A DNA stretch of 64,000 nt from Rotaria macrura (taxonomy: Eukaryota; Rotifera; Eurotatoria; Philodinida; Philodinidae). Positions 11,776-23,200 of the stretch are shown here, one piece after another (the first letter of the stretch is position 1; every line of letters begins with the position of its first letter). The position numbers and the translations under genes were made by a program. Where the stretch lies: the NCBI GenBank assembly GCA_900239685.1, contig OENT01000054.1, positions 62,001 through 126,000 of the forward strand. The letters are read 5' to 3'. Under the pieces are notes generated by a model. It was not told the DNA's origin, made no database searches, and was given only the letters and a program-made list of their open reading frames with translations.

Positions 11776-13834
11776 TTAATTTTTCTTAATTTTTTTTGAA
11801 CTTCCTTTTTTAGCAATAGTGTAAAATGTATTCAATAAACCAACAAGAATTAATCGTGCTAGACCAATAGTTAACGATTGAGAGATAATTTCTAATGTGC
11901 TGGTGATTGGTTGAGCGCCACTTGTTAAACATTCTAGTAGAAATCCATTAATACCAAACCAACATGAAAAGGAACCTTTTTTTGCAGATGCTATGATTTT
12001 TCTTGCTACTTCTTCAGCTGATACAACGCCCGATGTTTCATTGATCAACTGTGTCTCTATCGGCTTTGTTTTATTTTCTTCAGCAAAACCTGGTGTATCT
12101 GTATCAGGTGGATAAACAACAGTTATATAGATATTATCACGAGCTAATTCCATTTGTAAAGATTCAGCTAAACCCTTCAAAGCAAATTTAGTTGAGCAAT
12201 ACGACGTATAACCAAATACACCGACTTGACCAGCTTGAGACGAAACAAGAACAATGCGACCAGAGCCAAGTTTGCGCATGGATGATAGACATGCTTTGGT
12301 ACAAAAAACAGCACCCAAATAATTAATACGAACTAGAAAGAAGAAAAGAAAAATGTATAAAACAAGTCAAGTGAATATTCTAATATAGTCATGATATTCG
12401 ATCAGGCCAAACCAAGAATGAAAAAAACTATTGAGACACAACAGATGATATGAATGGTGTATAGGAAATTGATCAATAAGTTTTCTTACTGCGTTTTATA
12501 CGGGCCATCATTTTAATACGTATTCATAAGTTTTTATTTGATACGTAAAATGATTTAGCTCATTAAACTCAACATTTGTAACAGATTGTTAAAATTAAAC
12601 TTTCTATTACTATCATTGCGTGAACGTTTGAAAGTATTCATACAATAACAAGTGAAAATGTTTCCTATTATTGCAAGAAACTTAGAAGATTATTCTGATG
12701 TTGAGCTATAACATAATTGAATCTTTATCGGGTCATGGGTTTTTATATTGTCATGTTGCATAATTTATTTTTTTACTGGTCAATTTACAGTTCAAAGTGG
12801 ATCTTACAATTTAATACCATGCTAATTTCAGTTTCTTTTTCTTTCTTTTGTCGTCTGAATATGAAAACTCGAAAATTTCCATCTTTCTACTGTTGGTTTC
12901 GATCACTGAGATTCTAACTATCAGCAATTTTTCAGCACATACGTTTTCTAGTTATATTTTTAGTTGCTCTGAAGTATTTACAGGAGTAGATGATGAGGTT
13001 TCGTTCTTAGATACATGAAACTAAAAATACTCACATCTTCATCAATACAAACCGATATTTATTATATGATTTAGTATATCTCTTATTGAACCATCTAATT
13101 TCTTGAAGTTTCACAAGACTGTTTTTAGTCGTTATGAATCAGCTTTTTGAAAATTAAAAGAAAAACTCAATCGTAAGAATAAGAAATATCTCAGCTAGAT
13201 AAATAATTTAAACAACACTAAATGTGCAACCAAATATTTTACAAAGAAAATTTCTATGAACTCACATCTGGCAGAAAATCAAACAACATTCAATGGGAGA
13301 GTGTATCGAGTCAAATAGAAAATGTCATTTATGTCATTCCTACACATACATATTCTACAATATTTCAAGATCTATACTAATAGAAAAAGCTATTAATTTA
13401 CCCATTTGTTCGAAATCATCTGCAGTTGTTTCATCAAATGTTCTCGCATAAAAAATGCCTGCATTATTGATTAAAATACTGACTGGTCGATTTCCATGAT
13501 ACTGGCAAGCTTGTTCAATCGCTTCTTGTACATCTGAATACGATCCACCAACATCAACCGACAGACAGTAGAGTCGTTCATTATTATCCGGAGCTAAATC
13601 TTGTCGGCATTCATCAAGACGTTTTTGATTTCGTGCTAAAATAGTGACACGAGCTTGATGTTCATTTAGTAATTGCCTAGCTAATTCCTTTCCGATTCCA
13701 CTTGAACCACCTGTCACCACGACATGCACATCACAAAGATTCGAAAGACACAACGGGCGATACATCGGTCGAAAAATATATAGTAAAATTAATAGAATGA
13801 AAACAAATATACTGCCAGCAATGATAATCCACAT
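11776..13834 (-). CDS. KDSR: 3-ketodihydrosphingosine reductase (SDR family)
   Basis: Short-chain dehydrogenase/reductase of sphingolipid synthesis. It reduces 3-ketodihydrosphingosine to dihydrosphingosine with NADPH at the ER membrane. Exons: 13402-13834 and 11776-12332 (phase 1), giving 329 residues against 332 in human. An N-terminal membrane segment (residues about 3-21, IIAGSIFVFILLILLYIF) precedes the cofactor motif VVVTGGSSGIGKELA. NNAG is present (ILINNAGIF), and so is the catalytic set: Ser in LVSSQAGQ and Tyr-Lys in YTSYCSTKFALKG. The KDSR signature YPPDTDTPGFAEENKTKP matches the human protein almost exactly. The C-terminus has hydrophobic segments and ends in a lysine-rich tail. 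The start is the ATG at 13834-13832, just before the anchor. Confidence 0.95.
12333..13401 (-). other. KDSR intron, 1.07 kb
   Basis: The donor GTAAAT and acceptor TTTCTAG join in phase 1. Inside I see only short ORFs (for example 12717-12917 plus) of low-complexity hydrophobic content, and no gene. Confidence 0.7.
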
Positions 13835-14719
13835 TTTTTTTGTTAAATATAATCTTCAAAAAAGAAACCAATTCTCATCGTTCAATACAATAGACACATT
13901 AACGAAATTACATTTTACTATCAAACCTGAATGATTGATAGTTTTCTAATCGCTCATGATTATTATTATACATAATGACCTAATGGTCACGATTAAAAGA
14001 AGTCTTTTTGTTCAAAAACAAAGATTTTATATGAGACGAACTTTTAAGTAAAAAGCTAAGAAAGTACAATAAGAAAACTAATTAGAGTATGATTCCATGA
14101 TCAAATTACGTCATGCAAGATACAAATAAAAAAAACGAACTTTCAACAACATCAATTAGTTATCTCAACTGAGTAAAATTGTTACTCGAAGAGTAGCAAT
14201 GTGTTTTGTTCAAAAGAACAGCATCTAAAAAGAGTAGGATATAAAACTAATAGGTTCCAATTGATTGATACATGCATTATTTAATATTATAAGTTCAGGG
14301 ATTCGCAGTACATGTTTCTATCTTCATGAGCAATGAAATAAATTTCGAAGATCAAATTTTTAAAATAGATATCTGCATTTTGACTTCTCAGTGATCAAAA
14401 TACGATTGTACGGATAACTCAGACTTATATTTTCGAGTGGTTATCCCTATGTCTGTGTCCAATGAAAATCACACAAGTCAGCTCTAAAATGCAAAATCAA
14501 TCCAGCGAAAGATCAAATTCGTCATATGATGTTGACCAAAGTTGTTAGTTAACCTTTATTTTTCATCTAAAAAAACACAAAAAAACATAAATAAATAAAT
14601 ATGTATACATTTCTAATATTATATAATATCAGTAAAAGTGTACAATATTATTCAAGAATAACATTTGAATTTTAAGGTTATAAAAATAGAAGACTGAAAA
14701 TAATAAATGAATGTTGAAA
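13835..14719. other. intergenic, no gene seen
   Basis: AT-rich spacer between the KDSR 5' end and the 3' end of the next minus-strand gene. It contains A-rich and ATAA-rich stretches around 14570-14600. Confidence 0.6.
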
Positions 14720-16111
14720 TCAATCACATGTATGAGTTCGAGAACGTTTACAAGATGACGTTTCGGAGTTAGAATCATTTGAAGGCTAGAAAAAAAAAAT
14801 GAAATTATTTTTGAAACATGCTTTATGTTCAGTCGTACAGAACAAAAACAAAAAGCCTTGAATATCTTGATAGTTCTTAGAAGATAAAAATTCGATTAAT
14901 CTTTTGGCATCATTCGTTTTCTACTATTTGCAAAAACTTATTAAAAAACATCAACTGTGTTTAGTAGAAAAAAAAAGAAATTGTTTCAATGAAAACCAAA
15001 CAAAAGTTGCATGGAGAAGAAAAGAATCTTTGAGTCATATTTGCTACTTATCATACGTAAGTGCGTCTTTTAGTTGAAAGAAAAGAAAACGTTTATCGAA
15101 CTGGAGACCAGTAAGCAAAACATCGTTGAGATAATGCAAGAATTTCAAATGGAACACAGAATGCGTAAATAAAAACAATTTAGTAGGCTTATCCGAAGAA
15201 AAAAATGTTCATTTACGAAAGACCTACATTCAATTAAGAAATATCTTTGAACGAACAAATCTTAAGCATTAAACAACTCAAAACTCTTTCAGACTCATAT
15301 TTAATCCTAGAAAACTTTCATATGAAATCGAGGTATGCCATAAACCAATAGACCATATGTTGAGTTAAAATCTTTTTGAAATTTACTTATACATACGCAA
15401 AACAAAACATTCTAATCGTAAACAGATAATCGATTCGAACAGATCGGCTAGACTTTTCTGACTTTCATTCTATGAATCAAACAACCTACATATTATGTCA
15501 CTGAAGATTCAAACTCGTCAAGTTTTACGATCAGTCCGAGGGGTTCTATTTCAGGCAAAGGATGGTACAAGTAAATAAATAGACTATATTAGGATGACAT
15601 AATTTCTTTTTTCGAGAAGAAAACGAATCTTCATTAATCTTACATCAGCACTTCTCGAAATTTTGCCATTTCTATTGTTATCCCAATAAAAATGAATGTG
15701 TTGAATAATAGTTAACATTTTATCGATAAAAATTTGAACACGATTAATGTCATCTTGTTTGACATCATTTTGACAGCATGTCCGCTGTACATACGGGATA
15801 ATAACATTTTTAAATTCATCAAGACAATTATTAACGAGCACTTGACTGTCCAATGGAATCGATAATGTAACTGTTAATTCGTATCTATATTCATTTAAAC
15901 GATTAACTAAAGAATCCAATAATGATCGTATTATCATTTGATGTTCGTTGATATGATATAGACATAATGATCGTTGACAATGTGGACAAGTTACATAGAT
16001 TCGTTGACGACAAGAAAATGACGTATCGTCATCATTGGATATGTTTTCACAAAAACGAGATCGTGGTGATGGAATCTGCCGAAAACGTTTTCCTATTGAC
16101 GATACACGCAT
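14720..16111 (-). CDS. Cys/His-rich protein of unknown function
   Basis: A 175-codon open frame (15584-16111) is longer than chance would give. Its ATG at 16111 is followed by a basic N-terminus and then a Cys/His cluster, SCRQRIYVTCPHCQRSLCLY followed by HINEHQ, which could bind zinc in B-box-like fashion. A helical region follows (LLDSLVNRLNEYRYELTV; IFIDKMLTIIQHIHFYW). A good donor (GAT|GTAAGA) at 15643-15642 would end exon 1 at 15644 in phase 0. A matching phase-0 last exon, encoding PSNDSNSETSSCKRSRTHTC and a stop, lies at 14720-14785 behind a TTTTTTCTAG acceptor. The two-exon model gives 177 residues. The first exon is well supported and the second is inferred. No named family is recognised. 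Confidence 0.6.
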
Positions 16112-16471
16112 TGTGTTGCGTTTCTCTTCGCTGAACTCAATTTGAATTGATGAGTAAAGTCAAAGAAATAAACATATATATGTATGTATATATATATATA
16201 TATATTTATGCATTTCATGCACATTCAGGCACGTTTCATATTATATGATGGAATTACGAATTAGTTCAGACATCAATAGAGGTCACCATGGGTTTATAGG
16301 CTCAAACGAGATTCTGTTGCAGTCACTATATATAATGACTGACAGAAAAATGTTTCTTTTCGATCTCGAAACACTATGAAACATACTCGATAACAGACAT
16401 ATCGAACTAAAGTAGCAACTGAATGTTAATAATATTATGATTGTTTTACCATTAGAAACTCGTAGTTTCAA
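16112..16471. other. intergenic with TA microsatellite
   Basis: A (TA)n tract with TATG interruptions lies at about 16173-16205. Nothing else is seen. The region probably contains the promoter of the minus-strand gene ending at 16111. Confidence 0.5.
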
Positions 16472-16483
16472 TGTAGGACGGAT

Positions 16484-16486
<3 letters not shown>
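16472..16486. repeat. target-site duplication, left copy
   Basis: TGTAGGACGGATGTT, identical to 16827-16841. The two copies bracket the tRNA-derived retroposon. The last bases merge with its poly-T (poly-A on the minus strand). Confidence 0.9.
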
Positions 16487-16517
<31 letters not shown>

Positions 16518-16826
16518 NAATTTTATTCGTGACATCCATACATATTTTTGGGAGATTTTTTACAATTTTTGAGGACGCTTACGAATGTATGCAACGGTCA
16601 TGATAATGATAACAAACAGAGAAAGAATACAAAGAAATGAAAACGAACAGAATGAAAATCGAATTCGAACCAATGATGACGATAACGTGCATCGTTGCTT
16701 TTTCTTTTGTTTATTCTTCCGATACCATATATCTTGACACTGAATGCACGATGCCAGGGGAAGGGATCGAACCTTCTGATATCTGACCATAATCAGATGC
16801 ATAGAACCACTACGCCATCCCCGGCT
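16487..16826 (-). mobile_element. tRNA-derived SINE with poly(A) tail
   Basis: A 340-bp retroposon read on the minus strand. It starts with a tRNA-like head (16825-16752), continues with a body of about 235 bases with no coding potential, carries an internal AATAAA, and ends in a run of about 30 A (poly-T 16485-16516 on the plus strand; N at 16518). A perfect 15-bp direct repeat flanks it, as expected for LINE-type target-primed reverse transcription. Perfect duplications and a long tail suggest a young insertion. It lies about 370 bases upstream of the Cys/His-rich gene's start codon. Which LINE mobilises it cannot be told from this window. Confidence 0.88.
16752..16825 (-). other. tRNA-like head of the SINE (pol III A and B boxes)
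   Basis: Folds as a tRNA. The acceptor stem GCCGGGG pairs with CCCUGGC with one G-U. The T arm is GAAGG-TTCGATC-CCTTC. The internal promoter is intact: A box TGGCGTAGTGG and B box GGTTCGATCC. The anticodon arm is TCTGA-TTATGG-TCAGA, a 6-base loop instead of 7, and the D stem has a mismatch. It is therefore a retroposon head or tRNA pseudogene, not a working tRNA. The loop would read AUG (His-like) if one base has been lost. Confidence 0.8.
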
Positions 16827-16841
16827 TGTAGGACGGATGTT
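16827..16841. repeat. target-site duplication, right copy
   Basis: TGTAGGACGGATGTT, identical to 16472-16486, immediately before the tRNA-like 5' end of the minus-strand retroposon. Confidence 0.9.
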
Positions 16842-17769
16842 ACGAAGCGACATGTGTGGTATTCATCGATTCTATGAAATGTATTTGTTTTATTTATACC
16901 GTAAACATTGTTTTTCTTCATCAATTCTCGATTTTTCTTCAAACTACGGTGAAAAATAAGGATACACAAAACTCTGAGAGTTCGTTTGTTCGAAAAACCT
17001 GACAACACGATTTGTTTGTCAATATGGAATACAAAAGCAAAGAATGCATAGTTTGTGTTGTTTCTAAGTGGGTACTGCTTCTATTCTTTCATCTACGATT
17101 TGAGTAACGAAGAATATCTTATTTATCGATATCTGCCCATGCACTAGGTAGCTTTACTAATGAGTGTGAGAATTTTTCAGTACCAACTATCATTCTTTTG
17201 ATCATTTGGCTTTCCAAGCATTCAATATCTTTTCATCTACACTCAGATCAAATAATTTCTTATAGCATCAAGCGCATTGACTAAAAGTAAGATAATCCGC
17301 ACTAATTTTGAGTTTGACAGGGAATCGAAATTGAGAAAAGGATGACTTCTTTTGTTCTCTAAGTGTACGCATTCCAACAACTGACTACTTTGATAATAGA
17401 TTAATTAGCTACCGGACGTATTAATCATTTCGATCACAAATGAGTTTGTTTTGTTAAAAAAGTCCATACTCAGTGTGCATATGGCACGCTAGTTCTACTT
17501 GTAGAAGCAATCCATAAGAAAAACAAAAGTAAATGTCAGTTTTCGAAACAACTTGATGATCAAAAGTATTTTTTTTTCTCACTATTATCGTCATAGGAAT
17601 GTTAGGCGCTTGTGGGGTATCCTTGATAGAGCAATAATTGGTCGTAGACAAGTGAAGCTGCCCCATATCTAGAGTAGTAAAATTGCATGGTCGAAATATA
17701 AAAAGATGGAATTTTTTTTTGAATATTAAAGAAACAATCAATTACTTCAATTCTTTGCTTCGTTTCTTG
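16842..17769. other. intergenic, no supported gene
   Basis: Only short ORFs lie here, such as minus-strand 17454-17741, 95 codons without recognisable domain. No repeat or RNA gene is seen. Confidence 0.4.
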
Positions 17770-18081
17770 CTATGCTTTTGTTTTCATACGTGTACAACGG
17801 TGATCGATGAATAACATAACTTTGGCCAATAGATTATAAAGAGTTTCAGGAATCACAACGTATAATCTTAATAATTCGTTTTCATTGACCGTCTCCACTT
17901 CGGAGTTTCCTATATCAACTATTGAGTTTAAATTAATCGGAAAGATAAGGAGGAAGTCGAAAAAATATTCTAGTTTCTCTTGCACGTCTTTGGAGCACAA
18001 ACATTTTTGAACATGACAAATTGCACACAGTTCATTTTCTCTCAGAATCTCATCTATTACGTAGATAATAGGATCATTCAC
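17770..18081 (-). CDS. small hypothetical protein, 103 residues
   Basis: An ATG-initiated ORF of protein-like composition. It has a small cysteine cluster (ELCAICHVQKCLCSKDV) near residues 17-33, an acidic middle, and a hydrophobic segment (LYVVIPETLYNLLAKVMLFI). It is close to the length chance ORFs reach in this DNA, and I see no splice partner, so it may not be a gene. No family is recognised. Confidence 0.3.
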   Translation of the reverse strand: MNDPIIYVIDEILRENELCAICHVQKCLCSKDVQEKLEYFFDFLLIFPINLNSIVDIGNSEVETVNENELLRLYVVIPETLYNLLAKVMLFIDHRCTRMKTKA

Positions 18082-18466
18082 AGATCAATATTCAAGGATT
18101 CGAAGTAGCCGAAAATTTTCTCAAGAGAAAACGGACTAACATGCTCATTGAAGTTAGTGAGACTCGGTTTTTAAGATTTTTTGAAGAAACTGAGCTTATT
18201 ATGAGATGAAGTAACTGTCAAGATTATACTTGAGCACATGACAAAAATATCTCATACTCTCAGTTGGATTATAATAAATATTGCGTCGGACAGAACTAAT
18301 TGGCGTCAGGTTCATAGTATTACAGAATGGAAAATGTATGAGATAAAATTCAAATAATTAACACCAAATTATGTGCGCATGTTATAATAAATATTCTACC
18401 GAAATAGAATTCATTGGCAATCATTCTAAACAACTTAAAAGTGTTGTGCAAGGATTTGAAGTGATT

Positions 18467-18633
18467 TGTATGCAAAGGAGCGTACCGAAATCTCGAGAAC
18501 AGCGGGGGGAGGGCTATAGTACCCAGAAAAGAACTTCTTTACTCTATTTTTTGTCTCAAAAACACAAAATTTTCAAAAGCAGGGGGCATAACACCACAAG
18601 CGACCTCCAGATCAGTACACCCCTGTGTACGCA
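18467..18633. mobile_element. hAT-like MITE related to the 49-kb element
   Basis: The unit itself is 18475-18625, 151 bp, flanked by TGTATGCA and TGTACGCA (7 of 8 bases alike), as for an old 8-bp hAT target duplication. Its ends AAGGAGCGTACCGA and, reversed, CAGGGGTGTACTGA are imperfect inverted repeats. Both ends resemble those of the larger element at 49220-50581. The right end reversed continues into ATGCCCCCTGCTTTTG, similar to CCCTCCCCTGCTTTTG there. The left end shares GTACCGA and an ACAG-G-rich block with the other element's right end. It has no coding capacity. Confidence 0.65.
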
Positions 18634-19742
18634 TCATAAATAATATGAAATAGAATCTTCTCTGATGCTAAAGACAAAGTTCTTTGTTGAATCTTTCAAT
18701 ACAAAAACTTTAAATTCAATATCGAATTCGTTGGTTAACTTTCGAAAATTCTAAATAAATTAGAATTCAGTTTTCTGCGATTCTATTGATCTCTAAGAAT
18801 GCAATGCTACTCAACGAACGTTTTCATGGCTAACTCTTGAGCTAGTCAATCCAACTGTGATATTCACTGTATACTGTTTGATTTCTATTCATAAAAAACA
18901 TGTTATCACCGTGTTTTTCCATTCTAAGAAAATTTTCCTATTTTTTAAAGTTATTTGCTTTGAACATTGCGTAGTATAATTAATGTGTCAAAGTTTCATC
19001 TTTCTTCGGATATGTTATGGTTGATGTGATCGTTCATCGACATACTTGCAAGCCGCAAAGAGATTTTTTTATATGTTAAAATAATATTACATGATTGTCA
19101 ATGGTACACCTATGCAATAGACAGCTTAAGAAACTTTAATGCTGCGTTTACTATGCTGCCAACAACTAAATCATTTATTTTCTTATTCATCGAATGCATG
19201 ACAAGTTTCGTCTTAAACTCGTTAAACTACGTCAGCAATCTCTTTTCTACCGATGTTGTCAGATGATATTAGTGACGATGAAAATAAATAAATGCATTCG
19301 TTCGTTGATTCAATGACAGTATTTATCTAATTACTATCAATATAGAAAAAATGCTCTCGACTTAGTTAAAAATAAATTTTACTAAATTAAATGTATCTGG
19401 GTACTATTTGTAAAATTAATAGTAAGATCATATAATTTACTTAATGATTCTTCAATCAGCGAAGTAAGGAATCGTATAAATTGTTCGAATGTTGATTTTC
19501 TATCGTTATCTATTGATCTCGATTGGTTGAATGATGGCATCGCTTATAAATACTCTTTTGCTATTTTTTACGAATAGTTTTCAAAAAATTCTATAACATA
19601 GCAATCATTTTCTAATAAAAAGTCATGACTATTATCCATCATAAGTATTTCGATCATATGTGAAATCACTTAAATAATACATACTCATAAATCTAAATGA
19701 GCAAATAAATGCATCACATATTTATATTAGAACTCGAAGTAA
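18634..19742. other. intergenic, no gene seen
   Basis: AT-rich spacer with no ORF, repeat or RNA that I can support. Confidence 0.6.
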
Positions 19743-19750
19743 GTATAAAA
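19743..19750 (+). promoter_or_regulatory. possible TATA box
   Basis: GTATAAAAGA lies about 60 bases upstream of the ATG at 19807 and would suit a start site near 19775. It is the main reason for considering the small gene that follows. Confidence 0.35.
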
Positions 19751-19806
19751 GACAAAACAACGAATGAGCATTCAACTATAATCACTCTCATAGCTTCTTA
19801 TTTATT

Positions 19807-20261
19807 ATGTTTAAATATATAATGATAAAACTTGAGTCAACTTCAAAGAATTTACAATTCGCTTCTCAACAACTGCACAGTGGATTAAGAGATTTAATTG
19901 TAAAATTCATTTCGAATATAGAAACATATCTATTCGCGTTTTTTTTTCATCAGTTTCAGATTCTTTGGGCACTGATTGTTTTGCAGTCGATTAGGTTCTT
20001 GCATATAATCAACTTCAAGTAAGGACTTAAAATTTCCTTATCTACGGATATTGAGAAGAATCCATCGTGTTTATAAATTTCTTTTATAGTTATCACAACT
20101 TGAATCTGTATCTAGTTAAGACTTATGAAAATTTAATGAAAGTTAATAGGAGTGAAATACTTCAACAGACGGTCCCGATTAATTTTCAAACTTGTAAACC
20201 CTATGAAACAAAGATAAAGTGTTCACGACAAAAGTACAAATCCATAATCAATGTAAACTAA
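19807..20261 (+). CDS. possible small spliced gene, unknown product
   Basis: Two adjoining ORFs join in phase through a good short intron (donor AA|GTAAGG at 20019, acceptor TTTTATAG ending at 20087). An optional in-frame 54-base intron (19900-19953, GTAAAA to TTTCATCAG) may also be removed. The product would be about 110-128 residues. It would have a hydrophobic segment (QILWALIVLQSIRFLHII) and a Lys-rich C-terminal part containing NFQTCKPYETKIKCSRQKYK. A TATA-like element precedes it. No homology is recognised and the evidence is splice-signal based only. Confidence 0.35.
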
Positions 20262-23200
20262 TATATCAAGTGAATTAAGATTATCTACTCATTCATACGA
20301 GAAGAAAAGTCTTTTTTTTAAATGTAATTTCGTTCTTTGAACATTTTCATCAGTTGAATATCACACTAACCATCGCTAGCTGTATGAGAATCTCTATTCA
20401 TATCCTTGCCGACTAAGAACTAAACAATCAAGTATTGTTTACTGTTTAGGAAACGTTATTTAGAATTTTCTATACATTGGAAAAGTTCAATGATCTTTGA
20501 TTGTCTGCAGAGCTTGAAACATTATGTCCAATATTCTTGTATGATTATTATCGAATATTGAATGACAGATCATATGAAATTCAATGTAGTTTTCTTTTAA
20601 CCAGCATAGGCAAAAATAAAAGGTAACTTATTTCAGACATTGTCATTGTCTTATAGTATGCACAAGTGAATGTTTTCAAGTACACATTTCGATTCCAAAT
20701 AAAGTCAGATATTGTTGTTGTTTCTACACTCATCGAGGCACGTTTTCCCGTAGCATGGGATATCTCTAACGTTGATAAAAGATAGTCTTACCCCCTTTAA
20801 TATCAATGCTAATACTACGTACAGTTGTAAATTAATTTCTAGTCAACTGATCCACTGATGAAACCTGAATAGCTTTAATAGGAAAATCGGAAAGAATAGA
20901 ACAAAAATAGTTCCAAATTTTTTTATAGACTTCTACTAAACTTTCGTGAACTTCTCTGTGTAACATCGTTGATATTGAATTGCATTCGAATGTTCTCAAA
21001 ATCAATAAATTATTCTATCAATTTTTCTTTGACTCCGCATTAAATCAAACAACTTGCTGATTTCGAAAAGTTTCAAAATAATTTTCAGAAATTGCTGTTC
21101 TTGTCTAAGAACGTATAGTTAAATTTTGAGAAGCACTTTTACAAAAGTTAGTTAGTATAAAGCTTTCTAATTTTAGCGATTATCGGATAGATAATTCTAA
21201 AATAGCTATCGTAATATAGATTGTAATTATTTTTGTACATTTTAATTAAGCAAATTCTTGAGTTCATTTTTCTTTTTGGAAGCGCATTAGACTTATATCG
21301 AAATATGCAGAGATCTCGTATTCTTTCTCAATTATGTAATCGTGTTGATGACACTCACTAAAATCGATTTATGTAGTAAGAACAGACGAGACCATTTGAT
21401 ACTTCGTTGTTTTCTTGTGCAAACCATTGAATATCAGTGTTTTCAAGAAACAATCTTTAATATGATACTCATTGTCATTACAATTTAATTTTGGGAAAGC
21501 AGCAAAAGCTCATGTTCTTATTGAGAGAAAGACATGCTCTCTAATTTAAGGTGATTTCGAAAAAATCGTACGAAAAACTTTCTCAGCAAAAAAGAATTCA
21601 TTTTCTTCCATGAACAATGTAGAGAGATATGAAGGAATGTCTTTCAAATCATACTCAAATCAACACGGTCAAAATACTATATGAAATTAGAAAATTATTG
21701 TTTTAGACAAAGTAATCGATCAGTTGATAAGAAACTTCCTTCGGACAACAATGTGTATCATGATCAACTTGATAGAATGATACATTTTTAGGAATACATC
21801 TATAAAGGAGATAGTTATCGATTGTAGATATCATATAAAAAAATTCAAGTAGACTACATATCTCTTTGTGAAGAGAAAAGAGGATTTCGAAAACTTTCGT
21901 AGTACTTCATTGTGTTTAAAATTATTTAGCACATGATTTTTCAGCATTTTTCTATTTGCCTCTTATTACATATGTTTCATAAGAACTCGAAACGGTAGAA
22001 ATTCAATCCTGATTTTTATTATGATACAAACAAGTTGCCAAGATTCATTAGTATATGAGATCGATGATGAAAAAATAAGAGAACGTCTATCTCCAATTCA
22101 GACTAGAAATATTCTAAAATCAATCAATGGTTTTTTATTTAAATTATTTGACCTAACCGTAAACTAGTCGTTGACTAGAATACATATAAAAACAGTACTG
22201 AAGAGTTAATTGAGATGCTATATAAATAATGTGTATCGATAGATTTTGTCATGATCAAAAGCAGATACAAGTTCACCTCACATTGTCTTAATCAAATTAA
22301 TCATGCTGATAAAATTTAGCTTTATTACAATCTTCATTACATAGTATCATCGATGTTTATATTTAACCACAGTTTCTAAAATCAATTTTATTCAATCTAC
22401 GTGAATCATAGTTTTCGAAGTATCTCATTCTATGTTTATTTTTTCTTCCAAATTATTTGCACATCTATTTGACTTGTTGTATGTATATAATAAGATGTCT
22501 GAGTAACGATTACTAATGATGAACACGATTACTTGATTATTAATGATGAAATTAGTTCGCTTTGCTTCAGCCTATACATTTCCATGGAATAGAAGCAAAT
22601 ACTTAAGTAATATTTATGAATGAAGACATCTGAAAAGAATAGAGAATTGTCACTAAGATATTATCATAAAATCTAGTCACTTATTTGATAGTAGTATTTG
22701 AATTATTAAAATGAATTCTATTATCTTTTCTTAGCTTTTCATTTTAAGATAATGAAAGCTTTTGCGTTGATATATCACAAAAGAAAAAAGAAATATTCTC
22801 GATAGATACTTCTTTATTGTACTCAAATGTTTAAATAGTTTGAAAAAAAAATGAGCTACTAAGTATGTAACATTCTGCAGAACGGGAAGAGATGTAAAAT
22901 TTAGTCGTTAAAAGTATCGTAATAGTTGACGAAGAGTATCCTTCTAATGTGTAATGAAAATCGATCCAAGTAAACTGGAACAAGTAGTTAATTACATCAG
23001 ACATACTTGAAAATCAATACATTCAAGTTTTGAACGTTAAACTATGTTTCAATAGAAATAAATGTAGTTCGGTACAAATAAAAGTACCTGTCCAAACAAT
23101 ATTTGTAACAGAATAAATGATTTTGGTCTTTTTTTTGATAAAAACGATTCATTGATCCAATGTCAATAACCTTGAAAAATATTTTCATCATCAAAGTCTC

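Noticed and set aside
16752..16825. a functional tRNA gene
   Set aside because: Anticodon loop of 6 bases, a D-stem mismatch, and its position as the head of a poly(A)-tailed unit inside target duplications make it a SINE component.
18371..18643. 90-codon ORF overlapping the small hAT-like unit
   Set aside because: It spans the element boundary and the target duplications, so it cannot be a transposase; it is a chance frame.
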